This document shows, piece after piece, positions 47,501-61,462 of a stretch of 64,000 nt of DNA. The stretch is from Zanthoxylum bungeanum (taxonomy: Eukaryota; Streptophyta; Magnoliopsida; Sapindales; Rutaceae). Both the position numbers and the translations under genes were made by a program. The first letter of the stretch is position 1. Each line of letters starts with the position of its first letter. The notes beneath the pieces are model-generated. The model made no database searches and had not been told where the DNA came from. It saw nothing but the letters and a program-made list of their open reading frames with translations. Where the stretch lies: positions 99,612 to 163,611 of the forward strand of contig SKCR01034820.1 in assembly GCA_019454045.1 (NCBI GenBank). Reading direction: 5' to 3'.

Positions 47501-48327
47501 GACTATTTAGAGGAGATAAAGTCAAAGTTTGCAATTGGGCATGTAGCACGAGGTGCACATCGTTTCGATATTCTAAAAACCCAGGCTTGGCCTAAGGTTT
47601 CTGAAATATTGAAAAGGATAATTGACATATCCCAAAGTGACTACCATTTGGATATGGCAGACACGAAGGAATTAAAGAAAGGGCAAGGCTCTTACTTTAA
47701 AAATATTTGTCTTAGTTATGTTCACAGCTAGTATTGAAATTAGATTTTAAATACTTAGTGTGGTACATAAAATATGTATTGATGTTCAGAATCTGCTTTG
47801 AGCAGGATACTGACTTCAAGCTGAGATTGCTCTGCGAATCGGAAACGGGACGAAAGTCGCTGTTTCGACCGTAGATACCTAATTTTAGGAACTACCCTTT
47901 GGGTATATACTTAAATTAGGAACTGTTATAATGTAACTAGTTTGACTAGAGACATTATCTCTATATCAGTGTTTAATCCGTTGCGGATAAAACCTTTATA
48001 TTATAGAACACTAAGTGTTTTATTATATAAAGATGATACTGAGATAAATACATTAGATGATGTAAATAACAGAATTTATATTTTGAATATAATTAAAATC
48101 TCAAACATATAAAATGACAAATAAATAGCTCAAATTGATTTGATCAATAGAGACTTATTTGTGGCATTGTTGTCTAGGACACAATTTAACGAGACTCGTA
48201 TATCCACACTTTTGAAGAGTGGGTACTAGGACTGATTTGACTATTCAAATAAAGTCTACGAATCTAGTTTGTTAGGTAAAGTACCTAAAACACTGTTTAC
48301 TTGGTAATAGTGTATGAGCCACCGATC
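44545..48327 (+). other. C interior upstream of integrase
   Basis: The primer-adjacent repeats with TTTTTCCCCAAATT recur near 44700, 44860 and 45000. The GTTGGCCAAAGTCAAG phrase appears at about 46407, 46501 and 46771. A short open relic at 47471-47731 (EEIKSKFAIGHVARGAHRFDILKTQ) is shared with A, D and F but I cannot assign it. Confidence 0.5.
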
Positions 48328-50260
48328 TGTTAGCCCTATTCATGGTGAAGTTAGTGGGCCCATATCTAGCTAGGCTAGATGTGAACATGAATATTTTGTG
48401 ACCTTAAAACGGATGTGGCATCACGTTACGGTTATGTGTTTCTTTTGAAGAACACAAATCGGAAACTTTTAGAGTTTCGACACGAAATATACAAACAGAT
48501 CGGCTATAGTATTATACCGTCACGGTAAGACCGTAATGGAAAATACTTAAGCAATAAGTTTCTTATATACTTGAAAGAGTATAGTATTCTTTCAAATGAG
48601 GACTCCTCCCGGAACACGTCAAAGTGACGGTGTGTCCGAACGGATTAACCGAATCATGTTAGACATGATAAGGCTAATCATGAGTCGCTCTGAGCTACCA
48701 TTTCCTTCAACGGATAAGTTTTAACAGTGCAATAACTTATTTAGAATAAGGTTCCATATAAATCTGTTTGACAGATGTCATATAGGATATGAACAGGGAA
48801 GAAACGAGGTTTCTCATTCCTGATAATTTGGGTATGCCAGGCATAACGTTTGGATGATACCAAACTAAGGACCCAAATTGGATAAGTGCCAATATAGGTT
48901 ATCCTAAGGGAAACCATAAGTATAGTACTTATAAATCTCACATGAGAACAATGTGATTGTTGCTCACCATGCGGTTTTCCTGAGAGGAATACCGATATGC
49001 AGTGGTCAGTGGGAGGATAGTGATACTCGATGAAAATCGGAGTAATACTGTTCAAGGCACGAAGTCCTTAATGGAACACAAATAGTTCATCTATGATGAA
49101 TCTATACCATTAATCTTCGAATACACAAGAACTGAGTAGATCGGATAGAGTCAGAAAACAACTAGGGTATGGGTTTCTGATCTAACCTCATAAAGATGTC
49201 AATCTTATGAAGGTATACCAACCGACTACGTTTTGAGGAAGTGATACAAGGTATCGACTCCCTATTATGGCAAAGTGCCATGAGTCCGAAATGGATTCCA
49301 TGTTAACAACTATTTTGGATACTAGTTGTTGTACCACAAGGCATTGTGCCTATGGTACATTAAACGTCTGGGAAGACATACATGGAAGGCAACATACCAA
49401 CGTACAAAGCGGGCTTTTGACGAAAAGGTATCGTTATCAACATTGTGTTAATAACGGTTCAACCTTTTACCTGTTGCCATGGTAAATCCATTTTGAAGAT
49501 GCTTGTTGATAACTGCATATTTCATTTATGAAATGTGTCAGTTGCAGATCAAAATCGCTTTCCTGAAAAGGAAACCTTTTGGAGGATGCTTACAACATCC
49601 TGACGATTTTGTATAACCGACAAACAAGGTTTGCAGGTTATTCGATCCATGTTTGGATTGAAGCAAGCATAGGTTCTTGGAACTGACGTTTTGAAATAAT
49701 CATAATGGTTTGTGATTTGACTCAAAACGAAATAATTCTTGTGTATATAAGGAGGTTAGTGGGAGAGCACTGATAATGAAATTCCCATAAAACAATCGGT
49801 GAAAGCTTGGCTTTCATAAGAAATTCTCCGTGGAATTCTGGGGAGTAACAACCTTTATTCAAGGAATAAAGATCTACATGGATAGATTTGGAGTTGTTAA
49901 CACTCTCTGGAAATTGTACATTTAAAATGTACTTGTATTGGTGTCTCATACGCTTTGAGCATATGGAGTCACAATCGGGTCAATCCAAGTGATAGTCACT
50001 GGATTGAAGATTAAGAACATCTGTTAGTATCTGAGAGAACTAAAGATGTTGACTTAAACTATGGAGATGGAGAACTTGAAGTGACTGGGATCACTGCTGC
50101 AAGTTTCCAAACCGGTAAATAATACGGTACTATAAAGTTTGAACACTGGGACAGTAAGCTGGAAATATTCCGAGCAAGATAATGTTGCCGAATAACAACA
50201 AATGCGGATTATTGCTGCAGCTGAGGCAGCAATAGAAGCCATTTGGATCGATAATAAATC
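48328..50260 (+). pseudogene. C pol remnants: integrase core, RT and RNase H
   Basis: Integrase relic at 48328-48470, RT relic around 49260-49790 (ESEMDSM; PVAMVNPF; QNE then LVYIRRLVG), RNase H relic around 50160-50240 (ATTGCTGCAGCTGAGGCAGC). The segment that should encode YVDD is missing at about 49770, as in A and D. Many stops and shifts. Confidence 0.77.
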
Positions 50261-50533
50261 TAATTAGATTAGATATAGTTCTTTTAGCAGCTGAGCTAGG
50301 CGTCAGCACAGGCTAAGGAATTAAAGGTCTCATCGACGATCCAGATATATACTTCTATATCATCTGATTCGTTCGGATCATACATCGTGGCGATGTGATG
50401 ATCGTATAAATCGCGTCAGAAGATAATTACGCAAATCCGCTGACGAAAACCTTTCCTCAGCAATTTGAGCGAACCGTACATAGTTCGGGTGTGTTAGACA
50501 CTCGAGTGACTGGCTATGTGCCAAGTGGGAGAT

Positions 50534-53010
50534 TGTTGGACAAAATGACCCATAGCGTCACTATTTGTACAGATCACGGTGTTGTTGTACAAATTAACTA
50601 TGTGACAAGGAAATTGCACTCTCATCATTTGTGATTAGATCACCATAATGTATAAATGAAGAGAGGTCCATATGATTAGTTCCTGGATTGAGAATGATAT
50701 GAGACAGTATCAATCCCCGAAGGATTAATCATTAAATATCCCTAGCCGGAGTATTATCGAGACAGGACATCGATAATGCGGAATAGGCTAGTATTGCACT
50801 TGTGCGCGTTGTGAGGGCACAACGGCATAGTTCTCATATATATAAGTATTGGATACTTATGCAAGTGCGATAGGAGGTCGTGTTTCACCGATGGTACGGG
50901 AAACAGCTTCGCTCTGGATAGACCCCTCGGAATCCCATTGGTATTATGACTATGTGTCTATGGGAGGCCGAAATCAAGGTAGGTGTTATAGTCTTAACCT
51001 GAGACTTGCGCTAATACTTGCGATAATCGGTAGACTTTGGTCTTGGTGGTACAGGGCTTTAACCGGTTCTGCGTACACCACTTCTGGGTTTATCAGAGAG
51101 TCGTAGTGTATTAAGGTTAAATATCCCTAGCCGGAGTATATTCGAGAAAGGACATCGATAATGCGGAATAGGCTGTATTGCACTTGTGCGCGTGTGAGGG
51201 CACAACGGCATAGTTCTCATATATATAAGTATGGATACTATGCAAGTGCGATAGGAGGTCGTGTTTCACCGATGGTACGGGAAACAGCTTCGCTCTGGAT
51301 AGACCCCTCGGAATCCCTTGGTATTATGACTATGTGTCTATGGGAGGCCGAAATCAAGGTAGGTGTGTTATAGTCTTAACCTGAGACTAGCGTCGCTAAT
51401 ACTTGCGATAATCGGTAGACTTTGTCTTGGTGGTACAGGGCTTTAACCGGTTCTGCGTACACCACTTTGGGTTATCAGAGAGTCGTAGTGTATTGGGTGT
51501 GATGTCAAGACGGAAGTATCACTTCAGTCATATAGAGATGATGTCACGCAGGATACGGTACTAGTGCTCTTAAGTGTTGCGCAACCAATCGGATATTGGA
51601 CCAGGTCATGAATATCCAATTCAGAGATAGTTACCAGACATCCGACATGTGCTTCGGACGGGGCAGACACTTATCCAGCCCCAGCCCTAGCACGTGACTA
51701 TCTGATACTGGGCTGATATACACAATACTACGGTATACTACGCTGATACAGATCTATATATTCCTGTAAGAATATTTCTGGAGAATTGGGTAGGCATGGC
51801 GCTTTGCTAGAAGCCAACCTTGTCTTGTAAATTGGTATAAACGTAGTAAGAGGTACTTACGTGTTCGGATAATCCGACGACCGTATTTACTGCCAACATA
51901 TCCGGAGATCTCATGGGTCGCTTCCTGAAGATTCACCGATGATGTATAACTCGCACTTTAATTAATCTAGGATTAATTAGAAGAGAGAGAAAATTAATCT
52001 GGGATTAATGGCGGAGATATTTTATCTGGGATAAAATATTAGTTAAAGAGAGAGAACGATTAATTTGGAATTAATCGATATATTATAAGAAATTGGATTT
52101 CGACGCGGAATTAAAATTAGATTTTAATTTGGGCGAACGAATTAATTCGTTAGCGACGTGAATAGTGAATTCGCTAGGCGTAATCATTTAATTACGACGC
52201 GACGGAAAATTCGTTAATTTGGAATTAGCGAACCCGAGCCCGAGTGTGATTGCGAGCGCATTCGCATTTCGAATTCGAGCGCGGCACGCAAGTCACATCA
52301 AGCGTCAAATCGTTAGTCACATCATGCGTCAAATCAATTGTCACTTTGAGTGATGTGACTTGACAACATGTCACTTTATTAAAGTGATGTGATGTGACTT
52401 AAAGTAAAAAGTAGAAGTGAGTGATATGGTTGTTGGAAAAAGCATTAATAAACTTTTACTTTTTGACTTTTGGTATTTTGGAAAATTGAAAAGTTGTATA
52501 TGGTTTATTTTATTTTTGAAATATATAAACCAAAATTACATTTTTCTTTTCACACTCTCTCTCATTTTACGGTTTCAAGGTGAAATCTTTTTCCCTTCTT
52601 TTCTCTCTTCTCCCTCTCACGGCTCACTGCCGATTTCTTCTCTGAAATTTCTGGTTGTGACCGAATTTGTGAGAAGCCAAAGAAGATGAAGAAGTGCTAG
52701 CACACACCTTGGGTTATATTATGGTGATAGGGAAACGAATTTGTGAGCTTGGAAAGCTTGAAGCTTGGAGCTTCAATGGAGTCTTGCATGGCCGATTTTG
52801 GAGCATCAAAACAGCCCCCACCGGCAGTCCACTGCAGTTCAAGAAGGCCCAAAACCAAGCTTGATGGAGGCAGAAACATGAAGTGCGAATTTGGTCCATC
52901 TTCGTTGCATCCAACCGATCAATGTGAGTTTATTCCGCACCTCCTTTGACATGTATTCACTCGTTTTTATGCATGATATGTGATCCTTGGGACTTGATTG
53001 AAACTCAACA
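50534..53010 (+). repeat. 3' LTR of element C, 2477 bp, with a 370-bp internal tandem duplication
   Basis: The block from TTAAATATCCCTAGCCGGAG (about 50731) to the TCGTAGTGTATT phrase (about 51112) is repeated directly after, to about 51492. The second copy, and the sequence on to about 51730, carries many single-base deletions compared with the 5' LTR. Confidence 0.9.
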
Positions 53011-53015
53011 CATTT

Positions 53016-53221
53016 CACTTACCCAACTCGTCTGGCATCACTAGACTTACCTACTTATGTCACGTAGGCCCTTGAGCCTTTCGATGCCTTGAGATGCTCT
53101 GATTTTACCAGGCTTCATTCCTAGCTCTAATAGATAAGGGACCATCGAGCCGTCCAATATTTCTATCATTGTTGAGATGCTTCAATCTCGCCAAACTTCA
53201 TTCACAGCTCTAACATGTAAT
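53016..53221 (-). other. B2 3' UTR resumed after C, with two diverged tandem units
   Basis: Minus-strand CAGACGAGTTGGGTAAGTGAAA matches B near 26790 (CAGACGAGCCAGGTAAGTGAAA). AGAGCT-GAATGAAG-AGCATCTCAA themes recur twice at a spacing of roughly 100 bp, a short 3' UTR repeat unlike the arrays of B. Confidence 0.6.
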
Positions 53222-54494
53222 ATGCTGGGATTTATGCCCTAGAGCTTTATGTGTTTTAAACGGAATTATTTATTGAATATAACATGTTGTATTCATCTAT
53301 CGAAAGTTGTTTGATTTAAATCGCATATTATAAATTATCTTGTTTTTCCTTAATTACTAATGTACCTTCAGACTTAGTGTATAAGTAGTATACACAAGAG
53401 GATTTGAGTATGAAGTTAGTATTCTAATATAGTCCATAGAGAGCAAACAAAGTGGTAACTTTGTTTGTGGTTTATCTATAGTTGCGGTCCATTCTATATA
53501 TTGATATGACGACTTTGTTCCGGTATCATTCATGTAGTGACATGGGAATGAAGGCACCTTGATCCGGGATCATTCATGTAGTGACATAAGAATGAAGGCA
53601 CCTTGTATAATGTGATCATATAGGATTGGGACCAGATAAATATGAATATCTTTTTAATATCCATTAATCATAGAAATTTATTTTATCTACTAGATGGTCA
53701 TATATGGATTGATCTTAATTCTGATTGTGCTACGAACTCCTGCATGTCGGGCTATGTCTTTGATTTACTATGGTGAGGTTGGAAAAAGAATTCTTGGCCA
53801 ATAACTACATCTTTTGGGGATATGATTTGGTGTGTAGCTAGGAACGTTTTACATAGACATGGAATTCACTCTTTCTAACGAGAAACAGAAGAGTATATTG
53901 TTTAAGAGCTGATTCGGTACTTGAACAAAGAGCGCTCATCTTTCTATTGAGAAAAGAAAGAATTATATTCATAACAGTTATGAATAAATTATTCATTAGA
54001 GAATCATTGGTACTTAATGTTAAATAATTAGAGGGGTTTAACGGACCTATGACCCATCTCTAATTATGAGATATTCGTGAAAAGCCAATCCGTATGTAAT
54101 GACTATATCGATGGACGACCGAATATGTTCAACTTATTATTATTTCCATCTACGGCAACGATAGTACAACTTCGAGTTTTTAGTGGAATAACACGAAGTT
54201 AATAATTCAGAATATTTAGTTAATGAGATTAATTGAAATTTCGAGATTATTGGAGCTCAGAACCGTAGGTCCATTGGTCCCTGTACTAGCTCGATTAACT
54301 ATAACAAACCTAATATAATTGGATTGTCTAATTATATACTCACATAATATTTTTATATTATTAATGAGATTAATAATATAATTTGTCACAAATGAAAACT
54401 ATGTTAAAATAGTTTAACTTAATGTTTCTAGAATTCTTTGATTATGAGATAATCAAATCATGATTATAAGATAATCAAATTACTAATAATTATT
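53222..54494 (+). mobile_element. Element H: partial copia-type LTR or element of a different family, cut by D
   Basis: It begins TGCTGGGATTTATGCCCTAG, like LTR starts of Tork/Angela-type copia elements. Two copies of ATCATTCATGTAGTGACAT...GAATGAAGGCACCTT (about 53525 and 53567) form a short duplication. A phrase SDCATNSCMSGYVFDLL near 53720 hints at an RNase H relic, suggesting some interior is included. D interrupts it at 54495; its other end is not in the window. Confidence 0.45.
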
Positions 54495-56471
54495 TGTTGG
54501 TTTCTATAATTAGTCCCAAAGAAAGATTAAGCCATAGAAATACAAATATCATACATGCAAAGCTTGAAGCATGGCGGAATCATACTTACTAAGCTTTGTG
54601 ATGAAAATGATGAAGAGGATCCTTGAGTCTTCAAGGTGGAAGTTTCGGCCAAGCAAGAAGATGGAGAGAAGCTTCAAGTCTTCAAGTGTTCCAAGCTCCA
54701 AGGTTGTTTCCCTATCACCTCTTTTGATCCTTAAATGTGCTAGCAAAAATGGAGAAATGAAAAATGATTTTCTGCCTTTGATGAACCTCACGGCGTGCGT
54801 GAAGAAGAAGGAGAGGAGAGTGAGAGACTTTTCAATTTTCTTGTTCTCCTTTTGTTTCAAAAACCGTGTGAGTCAAGAAAAGAAAAGAAATAATGATGCA
54901 TGATATACCAAAATGAATTTTTAGATAAAAAACTCTTCAAAAAACGTGTAAAGCTTTTTCCCTCCAAAAATTCATTAAATGGCATCATTATCTTACATTG
55001 AGAATAGAGACAATGTATCATCCATAAAGTGACTAGATACATCCATCATCTATTCGTGTCAAGTAATGAGATATCGCGATGTGATTTGCGGATCCCACCC
55101 GTTTCAAAATACGAATGTGTCCGCAAACACTTTCGGGCTCGATTTCGCTAATTCCGAATTAACGCATTTCCGTCGCGACGAGAATTAAATAATTACGCCT
55201 AGCGAAATTACTATTCAGATCGCTAACGAATTAATTCTAAATTAATTCGTTTGCCCGAATTAAAATCCGATTTTAATTCCGCGTCGAAATCTAATTTCGT
55301 TTAATATATCGAATATATTATTTTATCGATTAATTCCAAATTAATCGATCTCTCTCTCTCTCCTAATAAGGCATTTTATCCAAGATAAAGTTTCTCCGTA
55401 ATTAATCCAAGATTAATAAAGTTCGAATCAAACATCATAGGTGAATCTTCAGGAAGCGACCCAAGAGATCTCCGGATATGTTGGCAGTAGTAATACGGTC
55501 GTTGGATAATCCAAACACGTATGTACCTCGTACTACGTTTTTACCGATTTACAAGACAAGGTTGGCTTCTAGCAAAGCGCCATGCCTACCCAATTCTCCA
55601 GAATATTCTTACAGGAATATATAGATCTGTATCAAGCGTAGTATACCGTAGTATTGTGCATATCGGCCCAGTATCGGATAGTCACGTGCTAGGGCTGGGG
55701 CTGGATAAGTGTCTGCCCCGTCCGAAGCACATGTCGGATGTCTGGTAACTAGTCTCTATAATCGGATATGCATGACCTAGTCATAAATCCCGATGGTTGC
55801 GCAACACATAAGAGCACTAGTACCGTATCCTGCGTGACATCATCTCCAATATGACTGAAGTGATACTTCCGTCTTGACATCACACCCAATACACTACGAC
55901 TCTCTGATAAACCCAGAAGTGGAGTATGCAGAACCGGTTAAAGCCCTGTACCACCAAGACCAAAGTCTATCGATTATCGTACGTATTAGCGATGTAAGTC
56001 TCAGGTTAAGACTATACACACCTACCTTGATTTCGGCCTCCCATAGACACATAGTCATAATACCAATGGGATTCCGAGGGGTCTATCCAGAGCGAAGCTG
56101 TTTCCCGTACCATCGGTGAAACACGACCTCCTATCGCACTTGCATAAGTATCCAATACTTATATATATGAGAACTATGCCGTTGTGCCCTCACAACGCGC
56201 ACAAGTGCAATACTAGCCTATTCCGCATTATTGATGTCCTGTCTCGATAATACTCCGGCTAGGGATATTTAATGATTAATCCTTCGTGGACTGATACTGT
56301 CTCATATCATCTCAATCCAGGAACTAATCATATGGACCTCTCTTCATTTATATATCTATGGTGATTTAATCACAAATGATGAGAGTGCAATTTCCTTGTC
56401 ACATAGTTAATTTGCTACAACAACACAATGATCTGTGCAAATAGTGACGCTATGGGTCATTTTATCCAACA
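54495..56471 (-). repeat. 3' LTR of element D, 1977 bp
   Basis: Plus-strand ends TGTTGGTTTCTATAATTAG and TTATCCAACA. The inverted-repeat run occupies about 55140-55400 with spacers CCG and CTA in arms shared with F. A 110-codon frame at 54571-54903 recurs in the 5' LTR but is antisense to D and looks like LTR sequence only. Confidence 0.92.
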
Positions 56472-58700
56472 ATCTCCCACTTGGCACATAGCCAGTCACT
56501 CAAGTGTCCAACACCCGAACTATGTACGGTTCGCTCAAATTGCTGAGGAAAGGTTTTCGTCAGCGAATTTGCGTAATTATCTTCTAACGCGATTTATACG
56601 ATCATCACATCGCCACGATGTATGATCCGAACGAATCAGATGATATAGAAGTATATATCTGGATCGTCGATGAGACCATTAATTCTTTAGCCTGTGCTGA
56701 CGCCTAGCTCAGCCGCTAACAGAACTATATCTAATTTAATTAGATTTATTATCGATCCAAATGGCTTCTATTGCTGCCTCAGCTGCAGCAATAATCCACA
56801 TTTGTTGTTTATTCGGCAACAGTTATCTTGCTCGGAAGATTTCCAGCTCACTGTCCTAGTGTTCAAACTTTATAGTACCGCAGTATTTACTCGTTTGGAA
56901 ACTTGCAGCAGTGATCCCAATCACTTCAAGTTCTCCTTCTCCATAGTTTAAGATAACATCTTTAGTTCTCTGAGATACTAACAGATATTATTAACTTCAA
57001 TCTAGTGACTATCACTTGGATTGTCCTGATTGTGACTCCTTATGCTCAAAGCGTATGAGACACCATATCAAGTACATTTTAAATGTACAATTTCCCAGAG
57101 AGTGTTAACAACTCCAAATCTATCCCAGTAGATCTTTATTCCTTGAATAAAGGTTGTTACTCCCCAGAATTCTACGGAGAATTTCTATGAAAGAATATCT
57201 ATGAAAGCCAAGCTTTCACCAATTGCTTTATGGGAATTTTATTATCAGTGCCCTCCCACTAACCTCCTTATATACACAAGAATTATTTCGTTTTGAGTCA
57301 AATCATAAACCATTATGATTATTTCAAAACGTCAGTTCCAAGAACCTTATGCTTGCTTCAATCCAAATATGGATCGAATAACCCGCAAACCTTGTTTGTC
57401 GGTTATACAAAATCGTCAGGATGTTGTAAGCATCCTCCAAAAGGTTTCCTTTTCAGGAAAGCGATTTTGATCTGCAACTGACACATTTCATAAATGAAAT
57501 ATGCAGTTATCAACAAGCATCTTCAAAATGGATTTACCATGGCAACAGGTAAAAGGTTGAACCGTTATTAACACAATGTTGATAACGATACCTTTCCGTC
57601 AAAAGCCCAGCTTTGTACGTTGGTATGTTGCCTTCCATGTATGTCTTCCTTGAAGACGTTTAATGTACCAATAGGCACAATGCCTTGTGGTACAACAACT
57701 AGTATCTAAAATAGTTGTTATACATGGAATCAATTTCGGACTCATGGCACTTTTCCATAATAGGGAGTCGATACCTCGTATCACTTCCTCAAAACGTAGT
57801 CGGTGGATGTACCTTCATAAGATTGACATCTTTATGAGGTTAGATCAGAAACCCATACCTTAGGTCATTTTCTGACTCTATTCGATCTACCCAGTTCTTG
57901 TGTATTCGAAGATTAACGGTACAGATTCATCATTGATGAACTATTTGTGTTCCATTAAGGACTTCGTGCCTTGAATAGTATTACTCCGATTTTCATCGAG
58001 TATCACTATCCTCCCACTGACCACTGCATATCGGTATTCCTCTCAGGAAAAACCGCATGGTGAGCAACAATCACATTGCTCTCATGTGAGATTTATAAGT
58101 ACTATTCTTATGGTTTCCCTTAGGATAACCTATATTGGCACTTATCCAATTTTGGTCCTTAGTTTAGTATCATCCAAACGTTATGCCTGGCATACCCAAA
58201 TTATCAGGAATGAGAAACCTCGTTTCTTCCCTGTTCATATCCTATATGATATCTGTCAAACAGATTTAATGGAACCTTATTCTAAATAAGTTTTGCACTG
58301 TTAGTACATATCCTATTGAAGGAAGCAGTAGCTCAGAGCGACTCGTGATTACCCTTATCATGTCTAACATGATTCGGTTATCCGTTCGGACACACCGTCA
58401 CTTTGACGCGTGTTCCGGGAGGAGTCCTCATTTGAAAGAATACTATACTCTTTCATGTATATAAGAAACTTATTGCTTAAGTATTTTCCATTACGGTCTT
58501 ACCGTGACGGTATAATACTATAGCCGATCTGTTTGTCTATCTCGTGTCGAAACTCTAAAAGTTTCTGATTTGTGTTCTTCAAAAGAAACACATAACCATA
58601 ACGTGATGCCACATCCGTTAAGGTCACGAAATATTCATGTTCACATCTAGCCTAGCTAGATATGGGCCCACTAACTTCACCATGAATAGGGCTAACAGAT
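56472..58700 (-). pseudogene. D pol remnants: RNase H, RT and integrase core
   Basis: Read on the minus strand: integrase relic near 58550-58690, RT relic near 57220-57760 and RNase H relic near 56750-56870. As in A and C the sequence joins CACTGATAAT directly to AATTCCCATAAAG (near 57234-57254), lacking the YVDD stretch. An extra 18-bp duplication (TCTATGAAAGAATA theme) sits near 57186. Confidence 0.77.
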
Positions 58701-61049
58701 CGGTGGCCCTTTTACTATTACCAAGTAAATAGTATTTTAGGTACTTTACCTAATAAACTAGATTCGCAGACCTTATTTGAATAGTCAAATCAGTCCTAGC
58801 CCCCACTCTTCAAAAGTGTGGATATACGAGTCTAATTAAATTGTGTCCTAGACAACAATGCCACAAATAAGTCTCTATTGATCAAATCAATTTGAGCTAT
58901 TTATTTGTCATTTTATATGTTTGAGATTTTATTTATATTCAAAATATAAATCTGTTATTTACATCTAATGTATTTATCTCAGTATCATCTTTATATAATA
59001 AAACACTTAGTGTTCTATAATATAAAGATTTTATCCGCAACGGATTAAACACTGATATAGAGATAATGTCTCTAGTCAAACTAGTTACATTATAACAGTT
59101 TCTAATTCAAGTACATACCCGAAGGGTAGTTCCTAAACTTAGGTATCTACGGTCGAAACAGCGACTTTCGTCCCGTTTCCTATTCGCAGAGAAATCTCAG
59201 CTTGAAGTCAGTATCCTTCTCAAAGCAGATTCTGAACATCAATACATATATTTTATGTACCACACTAAGTATTTAAAATCTAATTTCAATACTAGCTGTG
59301 AACATAACTAAGACAAGCATTTTTAAAGTAAGAGCCTTGCCCTTTCTTTAATTCCTTCGTGTCTGCCATATCCAAATGGTAGTAACTTTGGGATATGTCA
59401 ATTATCCTTTTCAATATTTCAGAAACCTTAGGGCAAGCCTTGGGTTTTTAGAATATCGAAAGGATGTGCACCTCGTGCTACATGCCCAATTGCAAACTTT
59501 GACTTTATCTCCTCTAGAATAGTCAATTAATTCTCAAGAATTATAAATTGCAATTTAATACTTCTTAAATCTAAAATTAGATTTATGACAAGTATATTAA
59601 ATTAAGCATTAAAGTCATCATCACATAAATCTTCCAAAGATTTATGCTCCACTTATTTTGCTTAATTTTGGGCGTAAGGTATAATAAGTTATTTTATCAA
59701 ATAAAGTAACCTATTATTTATTCCCATTTGAAAATTAAATCATTTAAAATATTTTAATCCGAGATTATATTTCAAATATCCAACTTTTCAATTTTATCTT
59801 GATTACAATAGTCCAACTACTTAATCAACGATTAGTGGTACTATATATATATAATGATTATAATAGTCCAACTATATAATCAAATATAATCCAAATTAAT
59901 TAACCTCAATTACATTGATTACTATAATCCAATTATAACATCCAATGTTTGTTTAATTAAAGTCCGATGGGCTTTCAATTGATTTATCAAGGCTGGGCTT
60001 TGGTCAATGTGGGTCAAACCCATATACCAAGCCCAAATAAGGAATCACCCTCAAATGCCATAAAATCAATTCAAGCCCATAAGGCCCAATTAAACATTTA
60101 AGCCCATTTTACTATATTTGGACTTAATGGAGTGATTTAAGCCCAAATTGGATCCAATCCTTTTGGCCCAAATCTACTTGGCCCAACAAAGCCCATTATG
60201 CCCAAATATAATAATACAAGCCCAATTATACAATCAATCCCATTAATTAAATTTTAATATTCCAAATTTAAAATTCAATTAATTAAAGTGTAAATCCATG
60301 ATTAATTCATTAAACCAAATATTTCAAAAACATCAATTTAATTTATTAATCATCATTTGTTCAAAACATATGTCCAACATTTATTTGAACAAAAAATCAA
60401 GTCATTTAACATGCCTTATTGCATTCGGCCAAGGGATTTTTGTTCGATTTGTTTTTCAATCCAATTGAATCACTAATCTAAATCCAGTATACGTTTTTAA
60501 GTCATCTAATGAACTTATAAACAGAAAAATATAATCCATTACATGGACCTCCATTTTCGGTCAAAGAAAAAATTTTGGGGAAAAATCATCCAATGCATTT
60601 TTCTCAAAATTGATCATGCATTACATCATATATCATACATATAATCATGCTTAAGTCATCTAATGAACTTGTGCATGAAAAATCCAATCCATTGGAATGA
60701 CCTACACATTCGGCCAAAGCATCAATTTTGGGGAAAAATTATCCAATGCATTTTTCTCAAAATTGATCATGTTAATATCATATTATATACATTTAAGCAT
60801 ACTCAAATCATCTAATGAACTTGTGCATGCAAAAAATTCAACTCAGTGGAAGTACCTCACATTCGGCCAAAGCAACATTTTGGGGAAAAATCATCCAATG
60901 CATTTTTCTTAAAATTGATCATGTAATATATCATATAACATACATATAAGCATACTTTAGCATCCAATTTCACAAGAACATGCTTCAATCAATTTTCCCC
61001 AAATTAACCCTAATGTATTTCATGCTTAAACATGGCTCCATGATACCAT
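58701..61049 (-). other. D interior upstream of integrase
   Basis: AT-rich and non-coding. At about 60540-61010 four diverged units of the primer-adjacent theme (TTGGGGAAAAAT(C/T)ATCCAATGCATTTTTCT) recur at a spacing of about 130-150 bp. D lacks the GTTGGCCAAAGTCAAG block seen in A, C and F: the sequence at about 59935 jumps from the AT-rich part straight to the TTTGGTCAA/AAGCCCA part. Confidence 0.55.
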
Positions 61050-61462
61050 TGTTGGTTTCTATAATTAGTCCCAAAGAAAGATTAAGCCATAGAAATACAA
61101 ATATCATACATGCAAAGCTTGAAGCATGGCGGAATCATACTTACTAAGCTTTGTGACGAAAATGATGAAGAGGATCCTTGAGTCTTCAAGGTGGAAGTTT
61201 CGGCCAAGCAAGAAGATGGAGAGAAGCTTCAAGTCTTCAAGTGTTCCAAGCTCCAAGGTTGTTTCCCTATCACCTCTTTTGATCCTTAAATGTGCTAGCA
61301 AAAATGGAGAAATGAAAAATGATTTTCTGCCTTTGATAAAGCTCACGGCGTGCGTGAAGAAGAAGGAGAGGAGAGTGAGAGACTTTTCAATTTTCTTGTT
61401 CTCCTTTTGTTTCAAAAAACCGTGAGTCAAGAAAGAAAAGCAATAATGATGCATGATATACC
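61050..61462 (-). repeat. 5' LTR of element D, left part only
   Basis: Nearly identical to 54495-54910 of the other D LTR. It is cut at 61462 by the start of E. Confidence 0.9.

Larger units (their letters stand above)
42425..53010 (+). mobile_element. Element C: decayed Ty1/copia-type element in the B2 3' UTR
   Basis: Target duplication CATTT at 42420-42424 and 53011-53015. LTRs 42425-44544 and 50534-53010; primer site ATGGTATCTTGAGC at 44545; purine tract before 50534. The interior resembles A over most of its length and is equally non-coding. The 3' LTR is longer because of an internal tandem duplication. Confidence 0.94.
54495..61462 (-). mobile_element. Element D: decayed Ty1/copia-type element, 5' LTR broken by E
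   Basis: 3' LTR at 54495-56471, purine tract (plus ATCTCCCACTTGG) at 56472-56484, interior to 61049, primer site TGGTATCATGGAGCC on the minus strand at 61034-61048, and 5' LTR from 61050. The 5' LTR stops after GATATACC at 61462, where E begins; its remainder would lie beyond the window. Confidence 0.92.

Noticed and set aside
47471..47731. 86-codon frame in C as a live gene
   Set aside because: Related sequence in A, D and F is broken, and it lies in the dead interior of a retroelement. It is a relic I cannot assign.
53222..54494. Calling H a complete LTR
   Set aside because: No second copy, primer site or target duplication is visible in the window, so only a partial element is claimed.
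54571..54903. 110-codon frame repeated at 61126-61425 (Lys/Ser-rich)
   Set aside because: It lies in the D LTRs, antisense to the element, and is repeated only because LTRs are repeated. Related LTRs (A, C, F) do not keep the frame.
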